Shown here in pieces: positions 34,144 through 44,085 of a stretch of 64,000 nt of DNA. The position numbers and the translations under genes are program-made. Each line of letters starts with the position of its first letter. Position 1 is the stretch's first letter. This stretch comes from Olsenella_K sp051878835. Its GTDB lineage: Bacteria; Actinomycetota; Coriobacteriia; Coriobacteriales; Atopobiaceae. Under the pieces are notes generated by a model. The model was not told the origin of the DNA. It saw nothing but the letters and a program-made list of their open reading frames with translations, and ran no database searches. Location of the stretch: NCBI GenBank assembly GCA_051878835.1, contig JBJEKW010000091.1:1-64000 (forward strand), given 5' to 3'.

Positions 34144-36390
34144 CTACTCCTCGTTGTCCTCGGAGTCGTCGTCCTTGTCCTCCTGGATCACGATGGGGCG
34201 GAAGGTGGCGGTGTCGCCGCCGATGACGTCGTTCAGGTCCTTGTGGACCTCTGCGGTTGCCTTGTTCAGGTTTGCCGCAAAGATGTCGTCGTCCTCCTCC
34301 TCCTCGATCTTTGCGATGGCCTCGGTCGGGACGGTGCCCGTGCTGGAGGGAGGCGCGAAGTACGTCAGGTGAGGGACCTGCTTCTGACGCGTGAACAGAG
34401 GCACGAACTCGATCTCGATGTTGGAGTTCTCGAGGCCGTACCAGCGGGCGGGGGAGCCCACCAGGTGGCGGATGCCGTACTTCATGCTCATGATGCGGTA
34501 GTTGAAGCCGGACAGCTCGGTGTCGGCGCCCAGCTGCTTGCGAATCAGGACAAAGCGGAAGTCACCCACGTTGCTGGCGTTGCGGTAGATGGAGTACTTG
34601 TGCTCCTGCGGGGGCAGCTGGCCGCTGCGCACCATGTCCTGCACGACCTGGCGCAGGTAGGCGTTCACGCGCTGGTTCACCTTGTAGCCCAGGCGCAGCT
34701 GCACCTTGAACAGGTAGTCGGTGCCGTAGTCGTTCACGGTGTAGGCCAGCGTGTACGGCTCGTCGGTTACCATCACGTTCAGGAACCAGTAGGCGCGGGC
34801 GCGCTTCGGGCGCTTGTTCAGGATGGAGTACAGGATGTCGCGGTCCAGCTTGTCCAGCGAGGAGTCGTTGGTCAGGTAGACCAGGTTGTCCGCCATCAGG
34901 GGCACGGAGTTGTCGCTGCGCAGCTCGCCCAGCTGGGACTTGTACTGGTCCACGGGCAGGTAGACGCTCTGCGTGTGCTCGATTGCGGTGCCCTGGCGCC
35001 ACACGTACATGACGATGAACAGGACCGTGGCCAGAAGCACGGTGACGTATCCGCCGTGCGCGAACTTGGTCAGGCTGGAGAAGAAGAACGTTCCCTCCAG
35101 GATGCCGAAGAACAGCAGGAAGACCACGGATGCCACCTGACGGTGGCGGATCTTTGACAGGTACTCGGTCAGTAGGATCGTGGTCATGAGCATCGTGAGG
35201 GTGATGGCCAGGCCGTAGGCGGCCTCCATGTGGCTGGAGGTCTGGAAGTACAGAACAACCAGGATGCAGCCGGCCCACATGATGTTGTTTACCAGGGGAA
35301 TGTAGAGCTGGCCCTTCGTCTCGGAGGGGTAGCTGATCTTCATGTGGGGCATCAGGTCCAGCGAGATGGCCTCGGACACGATGGAGTAGCTGCCCGTGAT
35401 CAGAGCCTGGGAGGCGATGATGGCGGCGAAGGTGGAAAGGATGACGGCGAAGGGGCGCAGGTTCTCGGGCAGCATCTGGAAGAACGGGTTCAGGTCAGAG
35501 ATGCTGGCCAGCTGTGCGGAGCCGTTGTTCGAGAGAATCCAGGCACCCTGGCCCATGTAGTTCAGGATCAGGCACACCTTCACGAAGGGCCAGGAGACGT
35601 AGATGTTCTTCTTGCCCACGTGGCCCATGTCGGAGTACAGGGCCTCGGCGCCGGTGGTGCACAGGAACACGTTGCCCAGCACCATCATGCCGGCGTGGTT
35701 GATGCTGCCGTCAAAGAGGAAGCGGATGCCGCGGACGGGGTCCAGGGCGCGCAGGACCGACAGGTCCGCACCCATGTTTACCAGGCCGCCGATGCCCAGG
35801 AATAGAAACCAGATGGTCATGACCGGGCCGAACAGCTTTCCGATGGTGGAGGTGCCGGCCTTCTGCATGGCAAACAGGATGCACAGGATGACGATGGTGA
35901 TGGTGATGACCATCGTCTGGCCCGAGCCCAAGAGCGCCGCTCCGAAGTCGGTGGTGCGCAGGCCCTCGATGGCGGTGGTGACCGTGACCGCCGGGGTCAG
36001 GATGCCATCGGCCAGAAGCGCTGCGCCGCCTATCATGGCGGGGATGATGAGCCACTTGCCGCAGCGCTTGACCAGGCTGTACAGGGCAAAGATGCCGCCC
36101 TCGTGGTGGTTGTCCGCCTTCATGGCTATGAGGACGTACTTAACCGTGGTGATCAGGGTGATGGTCCAGATCAAAAGCGACAGGGCACCCAGAACCGTGT
36201 CCTGCTGCATGGTGGGGAGGCCGCCGTTGTCGGCCATGATGGCCTTGAGGGTGTACATCGGGCTGGTGCCGATATCGCCGTACACGACGCCCAAGGTCAC
36301 AAGTAGCATTCCCGCCGAAAGCGGGATGTCGCCATTGCGAAGCTTCCGGCCTGTCGTCTGACTGGCCGGAGTGGATGCCTTTGCGCTCAT
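34144..36390 (-). CDS. kup: KUP-family potassium transporter
   Basis: 748 residues. K+/H+ symporter of the KUP/HAK family. About 12 membrane helices fill residues 25-455, starting with the family signature GVVYGDIGTSPMYTLKA. A long cytoplasmic C-terminal domain follows, ending in an acidic tail (QEDKDDDSEDNEE) and an earlier Glu/Asp run (IEEEEDDD). No K+ or c-di-AMP riboswitch pattern was recognised in the 163-base divergent spacer. ATG 36390 follows GGAG. Single gene. Confidence 0.94.
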   Translation of the reverse strand: MSAKASTPASQTTGRKLRNGDIPLSAGMLLVTLGVVYGDIGTSPMYTLKAIMADNGGLPTMQQDTVLGALSLLIWTITLITTVKYVLIAMKADNHHEGGIFALYSLVKRCGKWLIIPAMIGGAALLADGILTPAVTVTTAIEGLRTTDFGAALLGSGQTMVITITIVILCILFAMQKAGTSTIGKLFGPVMTIWFLFLGIGGLVNMGADLSVLRALDPVRGIRFLFDGSINHAGMMVLGNVFLCTTGAEALYSDMGHVGKKNIYVSWPFVKVCLILNYMGQGAWILSNNGSAQLASISDLNPFFQMLPENLRPFAVILSTFAAIIASQALITGSYSIVSEAISLDLMPHMKISYPSETKGQLYIPLVNNIMWAGCILVVLYFQTSSHMEAAYGLAITLTMLMTTILLTEYLSKIRHRQVASVVFLLFFGILEGTFFFSSLTKFAHGGYVTVLLATVLFIVMYVWRQGTAIEHTQSVYLPVDQYKSQLGELRSDNSVPLMADNLVYLTNDSSLDKLDRDILYSILNKRPKRARAYWFLNVMVTDEPYTLAYTVNDYGTDYLFKVQLRLGYKVNQRVNAYLRQVVQDMVRSGQLPPQEHKYSIYRNASNVGDFRFVLIRKQLGADTELSGFNYRIMSMKYGIRHLVGSPARWYGLENSNIEIEFVPLFTRQKQVPHLTYFAPPSSTGTVPTEAIAKIEEEEDDDIFAANLNKATAEVHKDLNDVIGGDTATFRPIVIQEDKDDDSEDNEE

Positions 36391-36553
36391 GACGCTCCAA
36401 ACTAATAACTCGACAGTAGTACAAAAAGAGCCACACGTTCCGTTAAATATAGCCTAACCAGCGGATTCGTGTTGGTTTACAGCCTATCTTTGGCCGTTTA
36501 CCATGAAACGTGACCAATAGCTTCATGACCCATTACACAAAGGAGCCAAATAG

Positions 36554-38113
36554 ATGGACCAGAAGGAAAATGCTGCACAGCAGGTCTCATCGACCCTGGC
36601 ACCTGCGTCACAGACCACTTCGCCTGCCGCAGGCGGCAAGGCCACGGACGACCTCACGAAGTCGTTCCCCACGGTGCCCGCCAGCCCCCAGCTGCCGCTG
36701 AGCGCGCCCGCCCAGAAGCGCATGAGCTGGAGCGACGGCCAGCGCTTCATGGACTACCTGGTCAGCGTGGGCTACCTGGACGTCCGCAAGGACACCGGCG
36801 CCCTCGAGGGAAAGATGTTCTCCATCACCTACGAGCGCCTGAGCGACGGCCAGCCCGACAGGTCCAGGCCCGTCACGTTCTGCTACAACGGTGGCCCCGG
36901 CTGCGCCTCGGTGCCCGTGAACTTTGGCGGCTTCGGGCCCAAGCGCGTCCCCACCGACGGCGTGCGTCACCTGCCGTCCTCCACGCACGCGCAGGACAAC
37001 CCCTACACGCTGCTGGTCGACTCCGACCTGGTGTTCCTGGACGCCCTGGGCACCGGCTACTCGCCGCTGGCGCAGGGCACCGACCCGAAGGACGTCTTTG
37101 GCGTGGACGGGGACGCCGACGCGTTCTGCCGCGCCATCACCGACTGGCTGGAGAGCCACCAGCGCTGGGACTCCCCGGTGTACCTGCTGGGCGAGTCGTA
37201 CGGCACCGTGAGGAACGCCGTGCTAATGAGGCTCATGGGCGAGCGCGGCGTCAAGCTGACCGGCGTCATCATGCTGAGCGCCATCTGGAACTGGGTCCAG
37301 ACCCTGCCCGGCGAGGACCTGTACTACCTGGGCATGGTGCCCACCTTTGCCGCCACCGCGCAGTACTTCGGCAAGGTGGGGAAGGGCGTTGACCCCGACG
37401 AGTGGTTCGACCGCGCCATGCAGTGGACCGACCAGGTGTATGCCCCTGCGCTTCTGGCGGGCGACCGCCTGGGCGCCGACCGCGAGAAGGAGGTCGCGCA
37501 GCAGCTATCCGAGTTCATCGGGCTGGACCCCGCGTTCATCCGCAGGCGCCACCTGCGCGTGAGCCTGGAGGACGAGCGCCGCGAGCTTCTGGCCGACGAG
37601 GAGCGCGTGTGCGGCAGGCTGGACATGCGCTTCAGCAGCGACGCACCGGGCTACGCGCAGCAGTCCTGGGGCTGGTTCGCGGGCGAGGACGCCGCGGACG
37701 ACGCCGTGAACGCCGTGTGGAACAGCGCGTTCCGCTCGTTCCTGAACCAGGTGGGCTTCCATGGGGCCGCCCGCTACCTGGACAGCAACTACGAGAGCGT
37801 GGGCGTGAACTGGCAGTGGTCGCACGAGGAGCCCGGCACCGACGAGAAGGCCGGCGCCCCCAACGTGACCGTGGACATAGCCTGCGCCCTGCGCCGTGAC
37901 CCCACCATTCACCTGATGGTGCTGGGCGGCCGCTACGATGCGGCCACTACCTGGTGGAACGTGGTGTTCGAGCTGTCCCGCCAGTTCCTGAGCCCCCAGG
38001 TAAAGCAGAACGTCGAGTTCCACCGCTACGGCTGCGGCCACATGGCCTACGTGGACGAGCCCACGCTGCGCCAGATGTCTGCCGACCTGCACGAGTTCTA
38101 CCAGAAGAAGTAG
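36554..38113 (+). CDS. serine carboxypeptidase-like protein (peptidase S10)
   Basis: 519 residues. The S10 signature is complete: oxyanion NGGPGCAS near 111, nucleophile GESYGT near 215, Asp in GGRYDAAT near 462, and His in YGCGHMAY near 494. There is no signal peptide; the first 50 residues are Ala/Ser/Pro/Gln-rich, so it appears cytoplasmic like other bacterial S10 members. Expected to remove C-terminal residues from peptides at acid pH, or to act as an acyltransferase. AAAGGAG precedes the ATG at 36554. Monocistronic, divergent from kup, with a strong terminator. Confidence 0.9.
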   Translation: MDQKENAAQQVSSTLAPASQTTSPAAGGKATDDLTKSFPTVPASPQLPLSAPAQKRMSWSDGQRFMDYLVSVGYLDVRKDTGALEGKMFSITYERLSDGQPDRSRPVTFCYNGGPGCASVPVNFGGFGPKRVPTDGVRHLPSSTHAQDNPYTLLVDSDLVFLDALGTGYSPLAQGTDPKDVFGVDGDADAFCRAITDWLESHQRWDSPVYLLGESYGTVRNAVLMRLMGERGVKLTGVIMLSAIWNWVQTLPGEDLYYLGMVPTFAATAQYFGKVGKGVDPDEWFDRAMQWTDQVYAPALLAGDRLGADREKEVAQQLSEFIGLDPAFIRRRHLRVSLEDERRELLADEERVCGRLDMRFSSDAPGYAQQSWGWFAGEDAADDAVNAVWNSAFRSFLNQVGFHGAARYLDSNYESVGVNWQWSHEEPGTDEKAGAPNVTVDIACALRRDPTIHLMVLGGRYDAATTWWNVVFELSRQFLSPQVKQNVEFHRYGCGHMAYVDEPTLRQMSADLHEFYQKK

Positions 38114-38201
38114 GGTACACGCGGCAGGGGACGCACCTCGGGCGGCCACATCAAGGTCGCCCCAGGATGGCGTGCCAGAAGAGCCACGAGCTCGACAAGC
38201 G

Positions 38202-38243
38202 AGGGGCCGGACGCGGGCAAGTGCCTGCGTCCGGCCCCTTTTC
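38202..38243 (+). terminator. intrinsic terminator after the S10 gene
   Basis: Stem of about 17 bp (38202-38217 against 38224-38238) with a tight AAGT-type loop, followed by CCCCTTTTCG. The next 50 bases contain GCTGCTGC-type short repeats. Confidence 0.8.
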
Positions 38244-38372
38244 GCTGCGGCTGGGCTGCTGCGAGCTGCTGCTGAGCTGCTGCGAACCCGGTCGGCCTCT
38301 TTCTTTGAGTGTGTCTTGCCGGCCTGTCGCAAGGATGGACTCAGCGAGTGACTCTGCCCTTCTTGCCCGGAA

Positions 38373-40673
38373 CTACTGCTGGTCGCGCGGGGTGCGGCGC
38401 ACCAGGTAGGTGTGGTGCACCTTGGGGTTACGCGCGAAGTCCTCGGGGATGGTCTGCGCCGTGATGTCTTCGATCTGGACGCCGTAGCGGTTCAGGTACT
38501 CCACGTCGGGCTTGAAGTTGCGCAGGTTGCAGCTGAACACGCACACGCCGCCCTCGATTAGCAGCCTGGAGATGCCTATGAGCAGCTCGGCATGGTCGCG
38601 CTGCACGTCCCAGCTGCGCTGGCCCATGCGGCTGGAGTTCGAGAAGGTCGGCACGTCGCAGAAGATCAGGTCCCAGCGGTTCTTTGTGCGGCGCTGCTGG
38701 CTGATCCAGGACAGCACGTCGGCCTGCACGTACTCGTCGTCGGGGCTGTCGAAGCCGTTGCGCACCATGTTGCGCCGTGCCCAGTCCAGCGAGGGCCGAC
38801 TCATGTCCACGGTGGTGGTGTGGATGGCGCCTCCGTCGGCGGCGTAGCACGTGGCCGTGCCCGTGTAGGCAAACAGGTTCAAGAAGCGCTTCGAGCCTCT
38901 CATCTGCTTTGCCATCTCGCGGATCATGGAGCGGGTCAGGCGGTGGTCCAGGAAGATGCCGCAGTCCAGGCGGCTCTGGAAGTTCACCTCGAACGTGAGG
39001 CCGCCCTCGTCGATGAGGCGCGCGCCGGCGGGCATGGCCATGGCAGGCTGCTGGCGCTCCTGGCGCAGTCCGCGCCCGGGGCGCTGGTCGCGGCCGTGGC
39101 CGCGCGGCGACAGCTTGCCCTCGTCGGCGTACTGCTGACCGCCCTTGTCGTGTCTGCGCACGCGCAGGAACACGTCGGCGGGGTCCACGTCCAGGACCTG
39201 CGGCGCTATGGCCAGAACGTCCATCAGGCGCTCGCGGGCCAGCGTGGGGTCTATCTGCTTTGGCGCGTGGTACTCGGACACCTGCAGCCAGCGGCCCTTT
39301 CCGGTGGCCGCCTGGTACAGGTCGATGGACACGGCGTAGTCTGGCAGGTCGGAGTCGTACACGCGGTAGCACGTGACGTCCTCGCGGCGCGCCCACTTGG
39401 CGCGCTGGCGGGCATTCTTCCACAGGCGCGCGGCGAACTGGTCGCTGGCGGGCACAAAGACCGGCACCTCCCGGCCGTCCTTCAGGGCGACGGTGGGGCG
39501 CTGGTGCCCCAGCTGCTGGGGCTCGAAGCTCAGCAGGCGCGACGGCTCGTTGCCCACCAGGACGTCGGCCTGTTGGGCTGGCTGGGCGCTTATGGCCTTC
39601 TCGATGGTGGGGAGCGAGCCCAGCACGCTCATGCCCGAGGTGTTGGCCGCGGCGCCGGCCGCCACCGACAGGCAGCCCAGCACGTCGGCCTCCTGGGCGG
39701 CGTCCTCGGGGCTGACCCACGAAAGGTCTGCCACCACCAAGGGCACGTGCTCCAGCTGCGACACGGCGTCTGCCAGGACGCGGCCGCCGATGAAGGAGGG
39801 CGCGCACCCGCGCAGGCCGTTGCCGTACAGCAGCTGCAGCGTGGCGTCCTGGGAGCCCGGCCTGGAGTCCAGGGACACCAGGCGCAGCGCCACGTCGCCC
39901 GTCTCGCGGGCGCGGTCCTGGGCCTCGTCCATGAGGTCATCCCAGGCGCCCTGGTCGTGTCCCGCCCAGCCCTCGAAGCCCCAGCGGCCGCGCATGAGGC
40001 CGGGGGCGCGGTCCAGCGCCTGCGAGGCGGCCTCCACCAGAACGGTGCCGGTGCCCGAGTACAGCGAAACCAGTTCGGGGTGGTCGTGGCGGCAGTTCCT
40101 GAACCACGAGCCAGCGGCCAGCAGCGCCGCGGCGTAGTCGGGGCGCAGGGGTGCCATGAGGGGGCGCCGCGACCCGCGCGCGGGCCGGTCGCGGCGGAAC
40201 AGCGGCTCGCCGGAGAGGTCCAGCGCCACGGTGGCGTGCTGGCGGCCCACACGCACCACGATCTCGAGGTCGGGGTGCTCGGTGTCCACGTTGGGACGCG
40301 ACCCGCGTACGCCGGTCAGGCGGTCGGCGATGGCGTCCTTCGAGCGCAGCGCCACGAACTGGGTGTTGCGCAGCTGGTCGTTCGTGCCGCGCGCGTCGAT
40401 GGCTATGGTGGAGCCCGGGGCTATATGGTCCTCCCAGGCTATGTCGGACACTCCCTGGTACAGCGCGTCTGAGTCCTGCGCGTCTATGCGGTCCAGCACC
40501 AGCATCACGCGGGAGGCCAGTCTGGACCACAGACAGGCGCGATACGCGTCCTGCACTTCTCCCGCAAAAGAGACCTGGCCGCGCAGGGCGCGCACTTGGG
40601 AAAGTCCCATCGACGCCAGCTCGGCGGCCAGCAGCTTCTCGAAGCCCTTGGGGCAAGTTGCATAAAATTCCAT
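38373..40673 (-). CDS. rlmL: bifunctional 23S rRNA methyltransferase RlmKL-like, N-terminal active site degenerate
   Basis: 766 residues. In E. coli the RlmL half makes m2G2445 and the RlmK half m7G2069. Here a THUMP domain (about 40-155) and a first methyltransferase (165-400) precede the RlmK half (about 430-766), which keeps LNLFAYTGTATCYAA and FCDVPTFSNSSRM (usually DPPTFSNS). The first methyltransferase has SLYSGTGT for DPMCGSGT, and DLSWVSPED where the catalytic NPPYG is expected. A Gly/Gln/Arg-rich insert (near 575-600) separates parts of the second half. ATG 40673 follows AAGGTGA. Confidence 0.85.
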   Translation of the reverse strand: MEFYATCPKGFEKLLAAELASMGLSQVRALRGQVSFAGEVQDAYRACLWSRLASRVMLVLDRIDAQDSDALYQGVSDIAWEDHIAPGSTIAIDARGTNDQLRNTQFVALRSKDAIADRLTGVRGSRPNVDTEHPDLEIVVRVGRQHATVALDLSGEPLFRRDRPARGSRRPLMAPLRPDYAAALLAAGSWFRNCRHDHPELVSLYSGTGTVLVEAASQALDRAPGLMRGRWGFEGWAGHDQGAWDDLMDEAQDRARETGDVALRLVSLDSRPGSQDATLQLLYGNGLRGCAPSFIGGRVLADAVSQLEHVPLVVADLSWVSPEDAAQEADVLGCLSVAAGAAANTSGMSVLGSLPTIEKAISAQPAQQADVLVGNEPSRLLSFEPQQLGHQRPTVALKDGREVPVFVPASDQFAARLWKNARQRAKWARREDVTCYRVYDSDLPDYAVSIDLYQAATGKGRWLQVSEYHAPKQIDPTLARERLMDVLAIAPQVLDVDPADVFLRVRRHDKGGQQYADEGKLSPRGHGRDQRPGRGLRQERQQPAMAMPAGARLIDEGGLTFEVNFQSRLDCGIFLDHRLTRSMIREMAKQMRGSKRFLNLFAYTGTATCYAADGGAIHTTTVDMSRPSLDWARRNMVRNGFDSPDDEYVQADVLSWISQQRRTKNRWDLIFCDVPTFSNSSRMGQRSWDVQRDHAELLIGISRLLIEGGVCVFSCNLRNFKPDVEYLNRYGVQIEDITAQTIPEDFARNPKVHHTYLVRRTPRDQQ

Positions 40674-40874
40674 CGGGTCACCTTTCGCCCGTAGTGGCGC
40701 GGTATTGCGCAATGCCCATGATACGCGAGGTAGTCCGCCCACCTATGACCTCGACCAGTCAGCCATAACCAATTTCCCATTATTAGCAAAACTGAACTAG
40801 AATCCTCCACAGGAAGGTAGGTTCGGGACGGCCGCATCGCGGCTGTCTGTCGTAACTCATTAGGAGGTTCTGGT

Positions 40875-42599
40875 ATGGAGAAGGAAGTCGAGGCCAGGGT
40901 CAAGCTCTGGAGGGACAACGTCACGGAGCCCGACCTGAAGGAGGAGCTGGAGGGTCTCATCGCTGCCGGCGACGATGACAAGCTCAACGACGCGTTCTAT
41001 CGCAACCTCGAGTTCGGCACGGCTGGTCTGCGCGGCACGCTGGGCGTGGGCACCAACCGCATGAACGTCTATGTGGTGGCCCAGGCAACCCAGGGCGTGG
41101 CCAACTATCTGAACGCGCACTACGATCACCCCACGCTGGCTCTGGCTCGTGACTCCCGCCTGAAGGGCGAGGACTTCCAGAAGGTCGCCGCAGGCGTCCT
41201 GGCCGCCAACGGCATCCATGTGTACGTGTATCCGCGTATCGAGCCCGTCCCCACGCTGTCGTTCGCGGTTCGCTACCTGCACACCTCCGCAGGCATCGTG
41301 CTGACCGCGTCGCACAACCCCGCCCAGTACAACGGCTACAAGGTCTACAACGACAACGGCGGCCAGATCGCCAACGAGGCCGCTGACGAGATTTCCGCCT
41401 CCATCGCCCAGACGCCCATGTTCGGTGGCGTAAAGATGATGGACTTCGACGAGGGCCTGAAGAAGGGCCTGATCGAGTGGACGCCCGAGGAGGTTCTGGA
41501 CAACTTCATCGCCGCGGTAAAGAAGGTCTCCGTGCCCGGCTTCAAGGCGCCCGAGGGTTACAAGGTGGTCTACACCCCGCTGAACGGCACCGGCATGGAG
41601 TGCGTCACGCGCATCCTGAAGGAGATCGGCGTCAACGACGTCACCGTGGTGCCCGAGCAGGCCAACCCCGACGGCAACTTCCCGACCTGCAAGTACCCCA
41701 ACCCCGAGTTCCGCGAGGCCCTGCAGCTGGCCCTGGACCTGGCCGAGAAGGTCAAGCCCAACCTGGTCGTCGCAACCGACCCCGACGCCGACCGCATGGG
41801 CACCGCCATCCCGCACAACGGCGAGTACAAGCTGCTGACCGGCAACGAGATGGGCGTCCTGATGATGGACTGGCTCATCAAGATGGCCATCGACCGCGGC
41901 GAGGACCCCAAGCGCAAGGTTGCCGTGTCCACCATCGTGTCCTCCGTCATGCCTGACGCCCTGGCAAAGCACTACGGCTTCGAGATGCGCCGCGTGCTGA
42001 CCGGCTTCAAGTACATCGGCGACCAGATCGACCAGCTGAAGGACGAGGGCGAGGAGGACCGCTTCCTCATGGGCTTCGAGGAGTCCTATGGCTACCTCGT
42101 GGGCACGCACGCCCGCGACAAGGACGCCATCGTCGCCGTCGAGATGTGCGTCGAGATGGCTGCCTACTACGCCGAGAAGGGCATGGACCTCTACGAGGCC
42201 ATGGAGGAGCTGTACAAGCAGTACGGCTACTACCTGAACGGCACCGTGAACGCTCAGTTCCCCGGCGAGTCCGGCGCCAAGCGCATGGCCGAGATCATGA
42301 GCGGCCTGCGTGAGCATCCTCTGACCGAGGTCGCCGGCTACAAGGTCACCGGTATGACCGACTTCGGCAAGGGCGCCGAGATGCCGCGCGTCTCCGGCCT
42401 GCAGAAGGAGCCCGCTCAGGAGCTGCCCGCTGCCAACGTCATCGAGTTCCGTCTGGAGGACGACAACAAGATCATCTTCCGTCCTTCCGGCACCGAGCCC
42501 AAGGTCAAGGCATACCTGTTCGCCAAGGGCGCCACGCGTGCCGACGCCGAGGCCGTCCGTGCCAAGCTGCAGAAGGCTGCGGAGGACATCCTGAAGTAG
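40875..42599 (+). CDS. phosphoglucomutase/phosphomannomutase (PgcA type)
   Basis: 574 residues. Alpha-D-phosphohexomutase with all four motifs: catalytic phospho-Ser in TASHNPAQYNGYK near 141, Mg2+ site DPDADRMG, sugar loop GFEESYGY and phosphate loop RPSGTEPKVK near 538. Length and the EEE-rich start match the Firmicute/Actinobacterial PgcA group. It interconverts glucose-1- and 6-phosphate (possibly mannose), feeding glycogen or the nucleotide sugars used by the glycosyltransferases further along. ATG 40875 follows GGAGG. Monocistronic. Confidence 0.93.
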   Translation: MEKEVEARVKLWRDNVTEPDLKEELEGLIAAGDDDKLNDAFYRNLEFGTAGLRGTLGVGTNRMNVYVVAQATQGVANYLNAHYDHPTLALARDSRLKGEDFQKVAAGVLAANGIHVYVYPRIEPVPTLSFAVRYLHTSAGIVLTASHNPAQYNGYKVYNDNGGQIANEAADEISASIAQTPMFGGVKMMDFDEGLKKGLIEWTPEEVLDNFIAAVKKVSVPGFKAPEGYKVVYTPLNGTGMECVTRILKEIGVNDVTVVPEQANPDGNFPTCKYPNPEFREALQLALDLAEKVKPNLVVATDPDADRMGTAIPHNGEYKLLTGNEMGVLMMDWLIKMAIDRGEDPKRKVAVSTIVSSVMPDALAKHYGFEMRRVLTGFKYIGDQIDQLKDEGEEDRFLMGFEESYGYLVGTHARDKDAIVAVEMCVEMAAYYAEKGMDLYEAMEELYKQYGYYLNGTVNAQFPGESGAKRMAEIMSGLREHPLTEVAGYKVTGMTDFGKGAEMPRVSGLQKEPAQELPAANVIEFRLEDDNKIIFRPSGTEPKVKAYLFAKGATRADAEAVRAKLQKAAEDILK

Positions 42600-42924
42600 G
42601 GGTGCGGCTGGATTAACGCGACTGGCCTAACCTCACTACGAGGTAGGGAGCGAATTCCCGTCGCGGGTGGGTTTCCACCGAAACGAAGCGGCGACCTGGG
42701 CTTTTGCTCGGGCCGCTGCTCTTTTGTAGGCCGGAACCAGGCTGAGCCTGCCGCCGTGCGCATACGTGGCGGCTGCAGGTACCCACTCCTGACAGGTTGG
42801 CGCAATCCCTGCCCTGAACGTCAGCTCATTTTTGATACGGCTAGACTTGGCATCGGTCTTCGATGGGGTTCACAATTGGGCTAGCATTTCTGGCTTGAAA
42901 GCATGATTGGAAAGCGGGGACGAC
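42600..42924. other. 325-base intergenic region
   Basis: Contains a likely terminator (42687-42726) and the promoter region of the acyltransferase gene. A second weak GCCGCC..GGCGGC dyad lies near 42749-42773. No RNA gene recognised. Confidence 0.4.
42687..42726 (+). terminator. probable terminator after the phosphosugar mutase gene
   Basis: AGCGGC (42687) pairs with GCCGCT (42712-42717) around a GC-rich loop, followed by GCTCTTTTG. Confidence 0.45.
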
Positions 42925-43944
42925 GTGAACGAAGATAGTCGAATTATGCGTCCAAACACGCGCGACAACAGCATGGACCTGCTGCGTTTGCTCTCGTGCC
43001 TTGCGGTTGTGCTCCTACATGTGAATGCCCAATACTTTGTGGCGCGTTCCGCGACCCCATCTCCTGATTTTGCCTATACGGCAGAAAGCTTAACGAACAT
43101 CATTGCGCGTTTTTCGGTCCCCGCCTTCGTGTTGATTTCGGGTGCTTTTGTGCTGGGCAAGCAGCAGAATGCAAATGCGCAGCAGTTTTATCAAAAGTCG
43201 TTTCGAAAGATATTTCTCCCACTGGCACCAGCAATTATTCTGTTTGCTGCTTACGACCGGCTGGTCAAGGGCATCGGGCTAAAGTGGATCTTTCTGGCGC
43301 TGGTGACCGGTAAGTACTACAACCTGTGGTTCATGCTTATGCTGCTATGCCTGTACGCCCTTGTCCCCGTTCTCGTGAGAGTAAAGGCTGCACTTCCTTG
43401 GCGCTGGTGGGGGAGACTTGGCTTTGTCCTTCTGGCTTGGGCGGTGGTGTCGCAAGCTGCAAGCTCCCACGATCTTCCGTATGACATCGGCGTAGTGGGC
43501 TCGTACCTTGGCTATTTCATTACGGGCAACTTCCTGTATGATAATCGCCGTCGGTTGAATTTTCCGCCCGTCGCTTTATGCATCTCGCTAACTGCGGCAC
43601 TCGTTGCCGGGACTTTCATCGTGCGATACCGAGGCTTGGACTACTACCTTTTCGATGCGAATCGGAGTTTCTTTAGCCCATCCGTCGTGGTGATGTCACT
43701 TCTGATTTTTATAACATTTTGCCAGACGCGGGTGCGCAGGAGCTTGCAGGGCTCTGCCACCCTCGCTTACTACGTGTACGTATTTCACACCTTCGTCTAT
43801 ACCTTGCTGCTGGAAGTCCTAGGAGATGCCAGCCATGAGCTCCGTACGATTGCGCTGGTATTCCTGCTGACCGTGGTCGTCTCATTTGCTATCGCAAAGC
43901 TTTACGCCAGTCTGTGGGACCATCTAGCAATACGACTGGCCTAG
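42925..43944 (+). CDS. membrane acyltransferase (acyltransferase family 3)
   Basis: 339 residues with about ten membrane helices. The N-terminus MDLLRLLSCLAVVLLHV has the catalytic-region His of acyltransferase-3 proteins (first helix ending in H). Later segments FSVPAFVLISGAFVLGK and YYVYVFHTFVYTLL are typical of the OatA/WecH type. Likely O-acetylates a surface glycan or peptidoglycan. Start uncertain: GTG 42925 (preceded by GCGGGGA), TTG 42907 or ATG 42946. GC content and codon bias are visibly lower than in the genes to the left, suggesting a transferred surface region. The closest genes downstream encode secreted repeat proteins. Confidence 0.82.
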   Translation: MNEDSRIMRPNTRDNSMDLLRLLSCLAVVLLHVNAQYFVARSATPSPDFAYTAESLTNIIARFSVPAFVLISGAFVLGKQQNANAQQFYQKSFRKIFLPLAPAIILFAAYDRLVKGIGLKWIFLALVTGKYYNLWFMLMLLCLYALVPVLVRVKAALPWRWWGRLGFVLLAWAVVSQAASSHDLPYDIGVVGSYLGYFITGNFLYDNRRRLNFPPVALCISLTAALVAGTFIVRYRGLDYYLFDANRSFFSPSVVVMSLLIFITFCQTRVRRSLQGSATLAYYVYVFHTFVYTLLLEVLGDASHELRTIALVFLLTVVVSFAIAKLYASLWDHLAIRLA

Positions 43945-44085
43945 AATTCGATTACCTATCCTTCTGCGAAATTGTGACCCACAGCCTATGCTCTGTACCT
44001 TATTGTTCTTTGCAGGTACATGCGACCCGGTTCAGGAATCGACGGCCCCATGTCGTCGCAGGTCGCAAAACAGAAGGAGGGGTCC

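Noticed and set aside
36391..36553. Possible c-di-AMP (ydaO) riboswitch upstream of kup
   Set aside because: The spacer is short and AT-rich, and I could not find the conserved ydaO helices.
42749..42773. GCCGCC..GGCGGC dyad after the phosphosugar mutase
   Set aside because: Short stem, no T-tract; the hairpin at 42687 is the better terminator.
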